Shown here in pieces: positions 43,390 to 52,425 of a DNA stretch of 64,000 bases; positions within the stretch are counted from its first letter, which is position 1, and every line of letters begins with the position of its first letter. The stretch is from Chloracidobacterium sp. (lineage in GTDB: Bacteria; Acidobacteriota; Blastocatellia; Pyrinomonadales; Pyrinomonadaceae), in the NCBI GenBank assembly GCA_016720705.1, contig JADKKB010000007.1:248001-312000 (forward strand), written 5' to 3'. The notes below the pieces were generated by a model. That model did no database searches. It was not told where the DNA came from and saw only the letters and a list, made by a program, of their open reading frames with translations. A program made the position numbers and the translations under genes.

Positions 43390-44895
43390 ATGAAAGAAAC
43401 AAGACGTGACTTTTTGAAAAAATCAGGCGGTTGTGCCCTTGGGATGGTCGCACTTGCGACCCAGATGAATCACCTCGGAGCGATGAGCGCTATGGCTCAA
43501 CGCGCGATCGACAGCGAATCTGTCGGCGGAGATTCGTACAAGGCACTTGTGCTATTGTTCTGGTCCGGAGGTAATGACGGTAATAATCTAGTCATACCCA
43601 ATCACAGTGATGCCACCGTCAGCAATTATGCTGCGTATTCAGCGGCGCGCAACACCCAGGGCCTCGCCATACCGCAGGCTCAACTGCTACCGATCACGGT
43701 TCCTCGGATCAGTAATTTGACCTACGGCCTACATCCGTCGCTCGGGCCTCAAACCATTAACGGGACGACGATCGTTAATAACGGCATTCACGAACTTTAC
43801 GGTTTGGGTAAACTGGCGATCGTTCCGAACGTCGGCAATTTGGTCCGGCCGTTGACCAAGGCTCAGTATCAGAGTTCGGCATTCCAAAAGCCGTATCAGC
43901 TCTTTTCGCATTCGGATCAGGTCAACCAGGCTCAAACGAGCATTTCCAATACACAGGCATTTACGGGTTGGGGCGGAAAGATCGCGGATCGAATGAACAG
44001 TGCAAATAATCCGACAGGATTGATACCGATGATCACGTCGATCGCCGGTTCGCAGTTGTTTACCGCGGGTCAGACGACACTTCCGCTTGCTATCTCCGAT
44101 TCGAATACCTCATTGGCCAATGTGTTGAATCCCGCAGGATTTGGAACAAATCCGACTGGTTCGACCCTTGCTAGATTAAACGCGTTCAACGCGCTTAGAC
44201 AACAGGATCTGTCGTCAAATTATATTGCTGCAGCCAGCCACGTCACCGACCTTGCAATGCAGGCAAATTCTGCACTTCAAACTTCGCAAGAAGTGACGGT
44301 CACGTTTCCGACGACGAGTATCGGCCGTCAGTTCAAGCAGGTCGCACGCTTGATCAAAAAGCGTATGGATCTCAATGTAAATCGTCAGGTCTTTTACGTC
44401 CAGATCGGTGGATTTGACACCCATACCAGTCAGTTGACGGGTCAGGTCAATCTATTTACCCAGTACAGCCAAGCTATGCGTGCCTTCTATGATGAAATGG
44501 CCGTGCAAGGTGTAAGTAATGACGTCACGACATTCACATTGTCAGATTTCGGGCGGACGCTTAATCCGGCGGGTTCCGGAGCGACGGTTGGCTCTGACCA
44601 CGCTTGGGGCAACCATATGTTCGTAATGGGCGGTTCGGTGCAAGGTGGTGATTTTTACGGCAGTCTGAGACCGGATGGCACAGGATCATATTTTCCGACA
44701 CACGTTCAGGGTGGCAGCGACGATACCGATAGCGGATCGGCACCGCGAGGGCGTTGGATCCCGACAACGTCGGTCGATCAATACGCCTCGACGTTTGCTC
44801 GTTGGTTTGGCCTTTCTCCGGGTGACCAAGCCGCGGTATTTCCAAATCTGATCAACTTCCCCGGGACGTTTTCGCAGCTTAATTTTCTTCCGTAG
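43390..44895 (+). CDS. DUF1501 protein with Tat-type signal
   Basis: About 501 residues from ATG 43390 (in-frame GTG 43381 overlapping the upstream stop is the alternative; AGAGGTG upstream of the ATG serves as SD). The N-terminus MKETRRDFLKKSGGCALGMV has a twin-arginine motif, so it is probably exported folded, perhaps with a metal. The body fits DUF1501, a sulfatase/phosphatase-fold-like family: LVLLFWSGGNDGNNLVIPN, GLHPSLG, FYVQIGGFDTHTSQ, TFTLSDFGRTLNPAGSGATV and GSDHAWGNHMFVMGG. The Asp/His residues in these blocks resemble alkaline-phosphatase metal ligands. Partner of the DUF1800 gene. Confidence 0.92.
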   Translation: MKETRRDFLKKSGGCALGMVALATQMNHLGAMSAMAQRAIDSESVGGDSYKALVLLFWSGGNDGNNLVIPNHSDATVSNYAAYSAARNTQGLAIPQAQLLPITVPRISNLTYGLHPSLGPQTINGTTIVNNGIHELYGLGKLAIVPNVGNLVRPLTKAQYQSSAFQKPYQLFSHSDQVNQAQTSISNTQAFTGWGGKIADRMNSANNPTGLIPMITSIAGSQLFTAGQTTLPLAISDSNTSLANVLNPAGFGTNPTGSTLARLNAFNALRQQDLSSNYIAAASHVTDLAMQANSALQTSQEVTVTFPTTSIGRQFKQVARLIKKRMDLNVNRQVFYVQIGGFDTHTSQLTGQVNLFTQYSQAMRAFYDEMAVQGVSNDVTTFTLSDFGRTLNPAGSGATVGSDHAWGNHMFVMGGSVQGGDFYGSLRPDGTGSYFPTHVQGGSDDTDSGSAPRGRWIPTTSVDQYASTFARWFGLSPGDQAAVFPNLINFPGTFSQLNFLP

Positions 44896-44917
44896 TAATT
44901 TGCGAAACTCGATATAG

Positions 44918-44944
44918 AAAGGGCGGCCATCGGCCGCCCTTTCT
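44918..44944 (+). terminator. Terminator after DUF1501 gene
   Basis: AAAGGGCGGCC ATC GGCCGCCCTTT, an 11-bp near-perfect stem ending in a short T-run (TTTCTC), 23 bp after the DUF1501 stop. Confidence 0.85.
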
Positions 44945-45006
44945 CGGTCTTTGGTCTCGAATTCTTGAAGTTTCCCACCAGTCGGCTTACACTCTTGGTA
45001 ACTGTT

Positions 45007-45702
45007 GTGAATCTGCCAAATTACATTTCGTTGGGCCGAATAGTCATTGTACCGCTACTGGTTGTCGTTTTGTTGACGCCGGTTGCCGAGCATTGGTTTG
45101 GCATTAGCGGCTACGCACTTGCCGTCGTGGTCTTTTTGATCGCATCGTTGTCGGACATCCTTGACGGACATCTGGCTCGACGCAGAAATCAGGTCTCGAC
45201 CCTTGGCAAGTTTCTGGACCCGATCGCCGACAAACTGCTGATTTCTGCCGCACTGATCGTTTTGGTCGAAAAGCACTTGGCACCGTCGTGGGCGGTCGTA
45301 TTGATCCTCGGACGCGAATTTATCATTACCGGCCTTCGGTCGGTCGCGGCCAGCGAAGGCGTCGTGATACAGGCTCAAAATCTGGGCAAGATCAAAATGT
45401 GGGCACAGTGTGTCGCGGTCGTCGCACTCCTGATCGCAGCGGCCAACGGAACACCTCCGGTGTCGAATTTTGGACTCGACTATCCCGCGATGTTTTGGCA
45501 GGTCGAGGAGGTACGGGTAGCATTCAGCAATCTGACCACCTTATCGATCTCGGCAAACGACTGGAAGGTATTTGGATATCTTGTCGGTCGCGGTGCATTG
45601 TGGGTCGCCGTCATCACATCGATCTGGTCGATGTGGGACTATTTTTCATACTTTTTTGTCGAACGCAAAAAGCTCGCTATGCAGGCTCAATCCGAAAGAT
45701 AA
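45007..45702 (+). CDS. pgsA: CDP-diacylglycerol-glycerol-3-phosphate 3-phosphatidyltransferase
   Basis: Membrane enzyme making phosphatidylglycerophosphate. I start it at GTG 45007 (MNLPNYISLGRIVIVPLLVV), the usual PgsA start context, not at a TTG 42 bases upstream; 231 residues. The CDP-alcohol phosphotransferase motif DGHLARRRNQVSTLGKFLDP followed by IADK fits DG-x2-AR-x8-G-x3-D-x3-D. About six membrane helices. An extra segment of about 45 residues (about 155-200, GTPPVSNFGLDYPAMFWQVE) between the last helices is longer than in typical PgsA. Confidence 0.93.
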   Translation: MNLPNYISLGRIVIVPLLVVVLLTPVAEHWFGISGYALAVVVFLIASLSDILDGHLARRRNQVSTLGKFLDPIADKLLISAALIVLVEKHLAPSWAVVLILGREFIITGLRSVAASEGVVIQAQNLGKIKMWAQCVAVVALLIAAANGTPPVSNFGLDYPAMFWQVEEVRVAFSNLTTLSISANDWKVFGYLVGRGALWVAVITSIWSMWDYFSYFFVERKKLAMQAQSER

Positions 45703-45733
45703 AAAAGCGGGCCGCATTTTAAGTACGACCCGC
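45701..45733 (-). terminator. Terminator for the 45762-46742 gene
   Basis: On the minus strand GCGGG-CG ... CG-CCCGC stem with a 12-nt loop is followed by TTTTTT (the A-run at 45701-45706). It lies between convergent genes and overlaps the last bases of pgsA. Confidence 0.7.
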
Positions 45734-45761
45734 CGTCATTGGCCTCAAACTCAAAAAGCCT

Positions 45762-46742
45762 TTATTGTATCTCGACCCAATCGCCCGTGTGGATCTCTTG
45801 TGCGGTTCGCGTAATTACGATCGTCGCGGTTCGCTCTTTAACGTTCAACACAACCGCTTCGCCCACGACTTTGCGTATGTCAGGTCGCCCCAACTTCGCT
45901 TTTGCCGTAGTGACGACGCGCCCATTGGCCTTGTCGCCATCACGCCTTTGGGCCTGATTTGAGAATTTGCCGCCTCGATACACATCGCTCTGAAAGCTCT
46001 CGTCACGAGCACTTACTGCCTCTTTTTGCGGGATTTGTGTAATATTTCCATTTCCGAGCGGACGATAGACCGTCAAACGGTCGCCGACCTGCGTGTTGTC
46101 ATCCATTCCTAGATCAACGTATGCGATAAAGTCACGTCCGAGCATTTCGACACCGTCACGCGACATCAGGATCCGCCCGCGAGCCTTTCCGGACGCGTCA
46201 GCGAATAGATCGAATTCACGGCTCATATCGGCGATGGGACTGACTCGATTCGCCGTTAGTTGAACGATATCGCCTAGATGAATACTGTCGCAAGATACTT
46301 TGATACGGGCGACCGAGTAATTGCTTTTAACGCGGACCACTTCCACCACACCGAGTTCCTGGACGTAATAACCGAGTTCGGCCTTGCTTGACCAACGACT
46401 GTTTACCTCACCTCGTGGGCGAACCACCGAGAACATATCGCCGACATTTACGCCCTTATCGGTTCCCATATTGACGTATATATAGTCCTTTTCATCATAA
46501 TTATACGTTTCCGCTTCGGTACTGCCGCCGATGATCCGGTTGCCCGTTGCCATCGCACTCTGTTGTATGTAACCGGCACAATACAGATTTGTATTACCCG
46601 CAACAGCTTTTGGTTTAGCCGCGTCACGCATTACGACCGTTGGTGTCGCTCTCGGCGATTGACCAAATACGATGATCGCCGACGTCGCGCCGATGATACA
46701 CGCAGAAAAAAGACTTCTCTTGCAAAATGTTTGGAAATTCAC
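45762..46742 (-). CDS. Secreted protein with repeated GD-x-V-x-R beta motifs
   Basis: 326 residues from GTG 46742, chosen because AAAGGAG lies 7 nt upstream and a signal peptide (SLFSACIIGATSAIIVFGQ) follows. Three related stretches occur: NMGTDKGVNVGDMFSVVRPR, YVDLGMDDNTQVGDRLTVYR and TRTAQEIHTGDWVEIQ, each a G-x-x-x-GD-x-[FLV]-x-V pattern as in FlgT-C/SH3-like barrel repeats. Two Cys (LYCAGYIQQS, VSCDSIHLGD) may pair. Family not certain; it may be a cell-envelope protein. It stands alone, with its own terminator. Confidence 0.7.
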   Translation of the reverse strand: MNFQTFCKRSLFSACIIGATSAIIVFGQSPRATPTVVMRDAAKPKAVAGNTNLYCAGYIQQSAMATGNRIIGGSTEAETYNYDEKDYIYVNMGTDKGVNVGDMFSVVRPRGEVNSRWSSKAELGYYVQELGVVEVVRVKSNYSVARIKVSCDSIHLGDIVQLTANRVSPIADMSREFDLFADASGKARGRILMSRDGVEMLGRDFIAYVDLGMDDNTQVGDRLTVYRPLGNGNITQIPQKEAVSARDESFQSDVYRGGKFSNQAQRRDGDKANGRVVTTAKAKLGRPDIRKVVGEAVVLNVKERTATIVITRTAQEIHTGDWVEIQ

Positions 46743-46915
46743 GATTTTCTCCTTTTGACTACTCAGGTAACAGGTGAGTCGATTTAGCTTAATATGACCA
46801 AAGAGTGCGGGCGAGGTCGAAATATTGACCGGCAAACTCTTTAAATCATATCAGTTTAACGACTCCGCGGTCAACATCTTTTTTCATTGTTCAACATATT
46901 TTCATTCAGTTTCGT

Positions 46916-46945
46916 TTGGACAGTTTTACGACTTTTTGCTATCCT
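46916..46945 (+). promoter_or_regulatory. Promoter upstream of tRNA-Thr
   Basis: TTGGAC (46916-46921), 18-nt spacer, TATCCT (46940-46945), placed 25 bp before the mature tRNA 5' end. Pattern match to sigma70 consensus only. Confidence 0.45.
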
Positions 46946-46969
46946 TTTCGCTTGCGGTCATCCGCAAAT

Positions 46970-47045
<76 letters not shown>

Positions 47046-47054
47046 GTTTATTTA

Positions 47055-47087
47055 GAGGTTCGACGGGGTTGTCGGGCCTCTTTTTTT
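47055..47087 (+). terminator. Terminator after tRNA-Thr
   Basis: GAGG-tt-CGAC ... GTCG-gg-CCTC (47055-47080) forms an interrupted 8-bp stem, followed by T7. It ends the tRNA transcript 10 nt after the CCA. Confidence 0.8.
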
Positions 47088-47200
47088 GCGCGGGAGCGGG
47101 ATAAAAGATCGGTGAGATGCTGTTTTAATTAATTTTCTATATCTGAACGTGACCTGAATCACATTGATAACGGCTGAGAACGGCTATCATTTTGGATAAG

Positions 47201-48844
47201 ATGACTATATTAAAGACAGATCTGACGACGAAAACGGATTTGGCGGGACATAGCACCGGGACTGGGCCGATCAGGACGCAGCGGCCGGAATACGTGGATT
47301 TTCTTCCACCGTGTAACAGTGCGTGTCCGGCGGGCGAAGACATACAGGCCTGGCTCGACCTAGCTCAAGCGGGCAAATATCAGGAAGCTTGGGAAAAGTT
47401 GACGGATGAAAATCCGCTGCCGGCGGTCCACGGCCGCGTATGCTATCACCCGTGCGAAACTTCGTGTAATCGGACATCACTTGACAGCCCGGTGAGCATT
47501 CACTCGATCGAACGATTTCTGGGCGATATGGCGATCGAAAACTCCTGGGAGTTCTACAAGCCCGCATCAATTAGCGGAAAACGGGTTCTGGTTATCGGCG
47601 CCGGCCCGAGCGGATTGTCGGCTGCATATCATCTGGCCCGACTGGGCCACGATGTCAGCGTCTATGAGGCCGGACCGATGGCTGGCGGGATGATGAATTT
47701 TGGCATCCCTGCTTACCGTCTGCCGCGAAACATACTCCAGGCTGAGATACGGCGGATAGAAAATCTAGGCGTTAAGATAACGCTCAACCGAAAGGTTACC
47801 GATATCTCAGCTGAAATGTCAGAGGGCAAATTTGACGCGTCATTTATCGCGATCGGTGCCCATATCGGCAAAAAGACCGCGATCCCGGCTCGAGATGCCG
47901 GAAAGATCCTCGACGCAGTGAGCTTCCTGAAGGACGTCGAATTGGGTAATGCCCCGCATATCGGCAGAAGGGTCGCGATATATGGCGGCGGGAACACAGC
48001 GATGGATGCCGCACGCACCGCCAAGCGGCTAGGAGCCGAAGAAGCGTTGATCATTTACCGCCGCGACCGCGAACATATGCCCGCACACGACTTTGAGGCA
48101 GACGAGGCCCTCAGCGAGGGCATCAAGATCCATTGGCTACGAACGATAAAGAATCTCGAATCGACGTCCATCACCGTTGAAGAGATGGAGATACGCGATG
48201 GCAAACCGTTCCCGACCGGCAAATTCGAGACGTTGGAAGCCGATTCCGTAATCCTCGCTCTAGGCCAGGACACCGATACGGACTTTTTGCGTGAGGTTCC
48301 CGGCATTGAATTTAAGGACGATGGGACGGTCGTTGTCGACAGATATATGATGACGGGACATCCGGGCATATTCGCCGGCGGCGATATGGTTCCGAGTGAG
48401 CGAACCGTAACTATCGCGACGGGGCACGGTAAAAAAGCCGCCCGAAATATCAATTCTTGGCTCGCCGGAACGGTCTATCAAAAACCGGCCAGTAATCCGC
48501 TGGTCACCATCGAACAACTTCACGTATGGTATCGAACAATCGCCGAAACCAAGCAGCAGTTGCATATTGAGCCTGAGGAAGCAGTCGCTGGTTTCGATGA
48601 GATCGTTGCCGGATTGACTCCTGAAGAAGCCCGTTTTGAGGCCGAACGCTGTCTGTCGTGCGGAAATTGTTTCGAGTGCGACGGATGTTTCGGGGCTTGC
48701 CCGGAACACGCCATAATAAAGCTCGGGCCCGGCAAGCGATACAAATTCAATTACAATCTTTGCACGGGCTGCGGCGTCTGTTTCGAACAATGCCCGTGTC
48801 ACGCTATCGAGATGACCGCTGAACCGGAGGCGTCAAACAAATGA
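47201..48844 (+). CDS. GltD-like NAD(P)/FAD oxidoreductase with two [4Fe-4S] ferredoxin sites
   Basis: About 547 residues from ATG 47201 (an upstream in-frame TTG at 47192 is the alternative). N-terminal GltD-type Fe-S domain: CNSACPAGEDIQAWLDLAQ, GRVCYHPCETSCNR. Two Rossmann nucleotide-binding sites: VLVIGAGPSGLSAAYHLARL (FAD, about residue 120) and VAIYGGGNTAMDAARTAKR (NADPH, about residue 257). C-terminal 2x[4Fe-4S]: CLSCGNCFECDGCFGACPEH and CTGCGVCFEQCPCHAIEM. Such proteins pass electrons between NAD(P)H and ferredoxin. Its stop overlaps the nifJ start (ATGA), so it likely works with NifJ as its electron acceptor or donor. Confidence 0.9.
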   Translation: MTILKTDLTTKTDLAGHSTGTGPIRTQRPEYVDFLPPCNSACPAGEDIQAWLDLAQAGKYQEAWEKLTDENPLPAVHGRVCYHPCETSCNRTSLDSPVSIHSIERFLGDMAIENSWEFYKPASISGKRVLVIGAGPSGLSAAYHLARLGHDVSVYEAGPMAGGMMNFGIPAYRLPRNILQAEIRRIENLGVKITLNRKVTDISAEMSEGKFDASFIAIGAHIGKKTAIPARDAGKILDAVSFLKDVELGNAPHIGRRVAIYGGGNTAMDAARTAKRLGAEEALIIYRRDREHMPAHDFEADEALSEGIKIHWLRTIKNLESTSITVEEMEIRDGKPFPTGKFETLEADSVILALGQDTDTDFLREVPGIEFKDDGTVVVDRYMMTGHPGIFAGGDMVPSERTVTIATGHGKKAARNINSWLAGTVYQKPASNPLVTIEQLHVWYRTIAETKQQLHIEPEEAVAGFDEIVAGLTPEEARFEAERCLSCGNCFECDGCFGACPEHAIIKLGPGKRYKFNYNLCTGCGVCFEQCPCHAIEMTAEPEASNK

Positions 48845-51800
48845 ACCTGCAAGATCAACAAATCGTCACTCTTGACGGCAACGAAGCGGCGGTTTACGTC
48901 GCGTATCGCGTCAATGAAGTATGCGCAATTTACCCGATAACACCGTCATCTGCGATGGCAGAGTTTGCCGACGAATGGTCGGCCAAGGACGTAAAGAATA
49001 TCTGGGGAAACGTCCCGGAAGTGATCGAAATGCAGAGCGAGGGCGGCGCCGCGGGCACTGTCCACGGTGCACTTCAGACGGGCTCGCTGACGACGACATT
49101 CACAGCGTCTCAGGGCTTGATGCTGATGCTACCGAATATGTACAAGATCGCCGGCGAATTGACTGCAGCGGTATTTCACGTCGCTGCCCGTTCGCTTGCC
49201 GCACAGGCATTATCGATATTCGGCGACCATCAGGATGTTATGGCCGCGAGGACGACCGGGTTTGCAATGCTCGCGTCAGCCAGCGTTCAGGAGGCCCACG
49301 ATATGGCCCTGATCGCTCAGGCTGCAACGCTGCGGTCCAGGATTCCTTTCATTCACTTTTTCGACGGATTTCGGACCTCTCACGAGGTCAATAAGATACG
49401 GTTCCTCAATGATGAACAGATCCGCCAAATGATCGACGACGAACTTGTTATCGAACACCGCCAACGTGGTCTCGATCCTTCCAGGCCGTTCATCCGCGGT
49501 ACTGCTCAGAATCCGGATGTTTATTTTCAGGCCCGCGAAACAGTTAATGAGTTTTATACTGCTGTACCCGGGATTGTTAGGGAGGAAATGGAAAAATTTG
49601 CCGGACTTACGGGCCGGAGATACTCGCCCGTCACGTATTTCGGCTCACAGGACGCAGAGAGCATAATTGTCGTTATGGGTTCAGGCGTTGAGACCGCCGC
49701 AGAAACCGCGGCGTCTATGTCTGCCCAAGGCTCGAAAGTAGGCGTTTTGCAGATCACGCTGTACAGGCCGTTTCCGGCCGAGGACTTTCTGGCGGCGCTT
49801 CCGGGAGCAGTTAAGAGCATCGCTGTCCTCGATCGCACCAAAGAATCCGGTGCGTCTGGCGAACCGCTTTATCAAGACGTGATGATAACGCTGATGGAGG
49901 CCGTTTCCGCAGGCGTTCGTCCCGAGATGCCGGTCATTATCGGCGGCCGATACGGGCTCTCATCTAAGGAATTCACGCCGGCGATGGTAAAGGCTGTATT
50001 CGACAATTTGAACTCTGAGACTCCGAAAAATCATTTTACCGTCGGCATCACCGACGACGTTAGTCACACAAGCATCCCCGTCGATTACAGCTTCAAGCTA
50101 GACGAGTCTGATTGGACACAGGCGTTATTCTTTGGGCTCGGTGCCGACGGCACGGTCGGTGCAAATAAAAACAGCATCAAGATCATTGGCGAAAATACCG
50201 ACCTGTCGGCACAGGGATATTTTGTCTATGACTCCAAGAAATCAGGTGCAAAGACTGTTTCACATCTAAGATTCGGCAAGAAGCCGATCAAGGCTCCGTA
50301 TCTGATCAGTTCGGCGGACTTTATTGCGTGCCACCAGTTCAACTTTGTCGAAAAAGAGGAAATGCTCTCCTTCGCCCGCGACGGTGCAACATTTCTACTC
50401 AACAGCACCTACGGACGGGATGAAGTCTGGGATCACCTGCCGCTTTCGGTGCAACAAGCATTGATCGACAAGCACATAAAATTCTATGTGATCGACGCGA
50501 CGGAGGTTGCCCAGAAGACCGGGATGGCCGGCCGCATAAATACCATTATGCAGACGTGCTTTTTTGCTCTCTCGGGCGTTTTGCCGCCGGATGACGCGAT
50601 CGCTCAGATCAAAAAGGCGATCGAAAAGACCTACTACAAGAAAGGCCAGTCGGTCATAGATAAAAACTTTGAAGCAGTAGATCAGACTCTCGAGAATCTC
50701 TTTGAGGTGACGGTGCCCGAGTTAACCACCGCCGAACTCCCGACTTTTGCGGGTATGCCCAGTGCGGCACCTGACTTTGTCAAAACGGTCACCCAAATGA
50801 TGATCGACGGTCGCGGCGACGACATCCCCGTCAGTATGCTGCCGATCGACGGCACTTACCCGAGCGGCACTTCCAAATGGGAGAAACGCAACGTCTCTAA
50901 CCGCATCGCGATCTGGGAACCCGACTCGTGCATTCAATGCGGAAACTGCAGTTTTGTCTGCCCGCACAGTGTGATCCGTTCTAAGTTTTATCATCGCGAC
51001 AATCTGGCGGCGGCACCAGAAGGATTTCAATCTGCACCCATCAACGCCCGGGGCTTTCCGGAAACAAAGTTCACTTTGCAGGTGTATCTCGAGGATTGCA
51101 CCGGGTGTAGCCTTTGCTACGAAGTTTGTCCGGTCGAGGACCGTACGACCGGAAAACGTGCCATCAATATTGAAGAAAAGCCAAAGGAACTCGCTCCGGA
51201 GCGTGCCAAGATCGCATTTTATGAGGATCTGCCGGCAAACGAGAAGACCGATGTCAATTTTTCGACCGTTCACGGTGTTCAGTTTCTTGAACCGTATTTC
51301 GAGTTCTCAGGAGCGTGTGCCGGATGCGGCGAAACCCCATATATCAAGGTTTTGACACAATTGTTCGGCGACCGTCTGCTCGTTGCAAATGCCACGGGTT
51401 GTTCCTCGATCTACGGCGGCAATCTACCCACGACGCCCTGGACCAAGAATGCACAGGGTCTCGGGCCGGCGTGGTCAAATTCCCTTTTCGAAGACAACGC
51501 CGAATTCGGCCTCGGGATGCGTATGACAGCGGACAAGCAACTTAGTACCGCCCATCAATTGCTTGAGGAACTGAAACCGCACCTTGGTGACCAACTCGTC
51601 GATGACCTTATTCACGCGCCGCAACATCTCGAGAGTGAGATCAACGCTCAGCGAATGCGTGTCGCGGTATTAAAGGAAAAGCTGTCGTCGCTTGATGTTC
51701 ACCAGGCTAACCATTTATTGTCGATGGCCGACCAACTTGTCCACCGCAGCATCTGGTTGATAGGTGGCGACGGTTGGGCATACGATATCGGTGCCGGCGG

Positions 51801-52413
51801 ACTTGATCACGCCCTGGCGACGGGGCGCAACGTCAATGTCCTGGTTCTCGACACCGAGGTCTATTCAAACACCGGCGGCCAGATGTCCAAGGCAACACCG
51901 ACTGCGGCATCGGCAAAATTCGCGTCGGCCGGCAAGCGAGTGGGCAAAAAGGATCTCGCGTTGCAAGCGATCTCGTACGGCAATGTTTACGTCGCCCAGA
52001 TCGCGATGGGAGCCAATCCGCAGCAAACGCTCATCGCACTTCGCGAAGCTGAAGCATACGACGGGCCTTCGCTAATTCTCGCGTACAGCCATTGCATCGC
52101 TCACGGTATCGATATGGAGAAAGGGCTGAACCAACAAGCATTGGCGGTTGCAAGCGGCTACTTCCCGCTTATTCGGTACAATCCGGAGCTCCGCAAGAAC
52201 GGCAAGAATCCGTTCGTGCTCGATTCGCCCAAGCCGACGATCTCGTTGCGGCAATACGCCTATAATGAGCTTCGTTACAAGGTCTTGACGCAGACTCAAC
52301 CCGAAGAGGCTGAGCGGCTTATGCAACTCGCTCAGGAGATAGTCGACCTCCGTTGGAAAACATATGAGGATATGGCCGGTTACGGTGCAAGTTCATTTCA
52401 GCCGGTTTTATAG
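48841..52413 (+). CDS. nifJ: Pyruvate:ferredoxin (flavodoxin) oxidoreductase
   Basis: A single-chain PFOR of 1190 residues converting pyruvate and CoA to acetyl-CoA, CO2 and reduced ferredoxin. Order: domain I with YPITPSSAMAEFADEW (pyruvate site), domain II/III, the ferredoxin-like domain with CIQCGNCSFVCPHS (about residue 700) and CTGCSLCYEVCPVE (about 757), then the proximal cluster ACAGCGETPYIKV (about 826) and the TPP domain GDGWAYDIGAGGLDHALATG / EVYSNTGGQMSKATPTAA. A Cys near the TPP domain (ANATGCSSIYGGN) completes the set. The enzyme is oxygen-sensitive in most species, which is notable here. Middle gene of a three-gene redox unit. Confidence 0.96.
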   Translation: MNLQDQQIVTLDGNEAAVYVAYRVNEVCAIYPITPSSAMAEFADEWSAKDVKNIWGNVPEVIEMQSEGGAAGTVHGALQTGSLTTTFTASQGLMLMLPNMYKIAGELTAAVFHVAARSLAAQALSIFGDHQDVMAARTTGFAMLASASVQEAHDMALIAQAATLRSRIPFIHFFDGFRTSHEVNKIRFLNDEQIRQMIDDELVIEHRQRGLDPSRPFIRGTAQNPDVYFQARETVNEFYTAVPGIVREEMEKFAGLTGRRYSPVTYFGSQDAESIIVVMGSGVETAAETAASMSAQGSKVGVLQITLYRPFPAEDFLAALPGAVKSIAVLDRTKESGASGEPLYQDVMITLMEAVSAGVRPEMPVIIGGRYGLSSKEFTPAMVKAVFDNLNSETPKNHFTVGITDDVSHTSIPVDYSFKLDESDWTQALFFGLGADGTVGANKNSIKIIGENTDLSAQGYFVYDSKKSGAKTVSHLRFGKKPIKAPYLISSADFIACHQFNFVEKEEMLSFARDGATFLLNSTYGRDEVWDHLPLSVQQALIDKHIKFYVIDATEVAQKTGMAGRINTIMQTCFFALSGVLPPDDAIAQIKKAIEKTYYKKGQSVIDKNFEAVDQTLENLFEVTVPELTTAELPTFAGMPSAAPDFVKTVTQMMIDGRGDDIPVSMLPIDGTYPSGTSKWEKRNVSNRIAIWEPDSCIQCGNCSFVCPHSVIRSKFYHRDNLAAAPEGFQSAPINARGFPETKFTLQVYLEDCTGCSLCYEVCPVEDRTTGKRAINIEEKPKELAPERAKIAFYEDLPANEKTDVNFSTVHGVQFLEPYFEFSGACAGCGETPYIKVLTQLFGDRLLVANATGCSSIYGGNLPTTPWTKNAQGLGPAWSNSLFEDNAEFGLGMRMTADKQLSTAHQLLEELKPHLGDQLVDDLIHAPQHLESEINAQRMRVAVLKEKLSSLDVHQANHLLSMADQLVHRSIWLIGGDGWAYDIGAGGLDHALATGRNVNVLVLDTEVYSNTGGQMSKATPTAASAKFASAGKRVGKKDLALQAISYGNVYVAQIAMGANPQQTLIALREAEAYDGPSLILAYSHCIAHGIDMEKGLNQQALAVASGYFPLIRYNPELRKNGKNPFVLDSPKPTISLRQYAYNELRYKVLTQTQPEEAERLMQLAQEIVDLRWKTYEDMAGYGASSFQPVL

Positions 52414-52425
52414 GAAACAAAAACA

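Noticed and set aside
45007..45722. Overlapping frames in pgsA rich in Arg/Gly
   Set aside because: Out-of-frame translations of a membrane-protein gene; the CDP-alcohol motif fixes the true frame.
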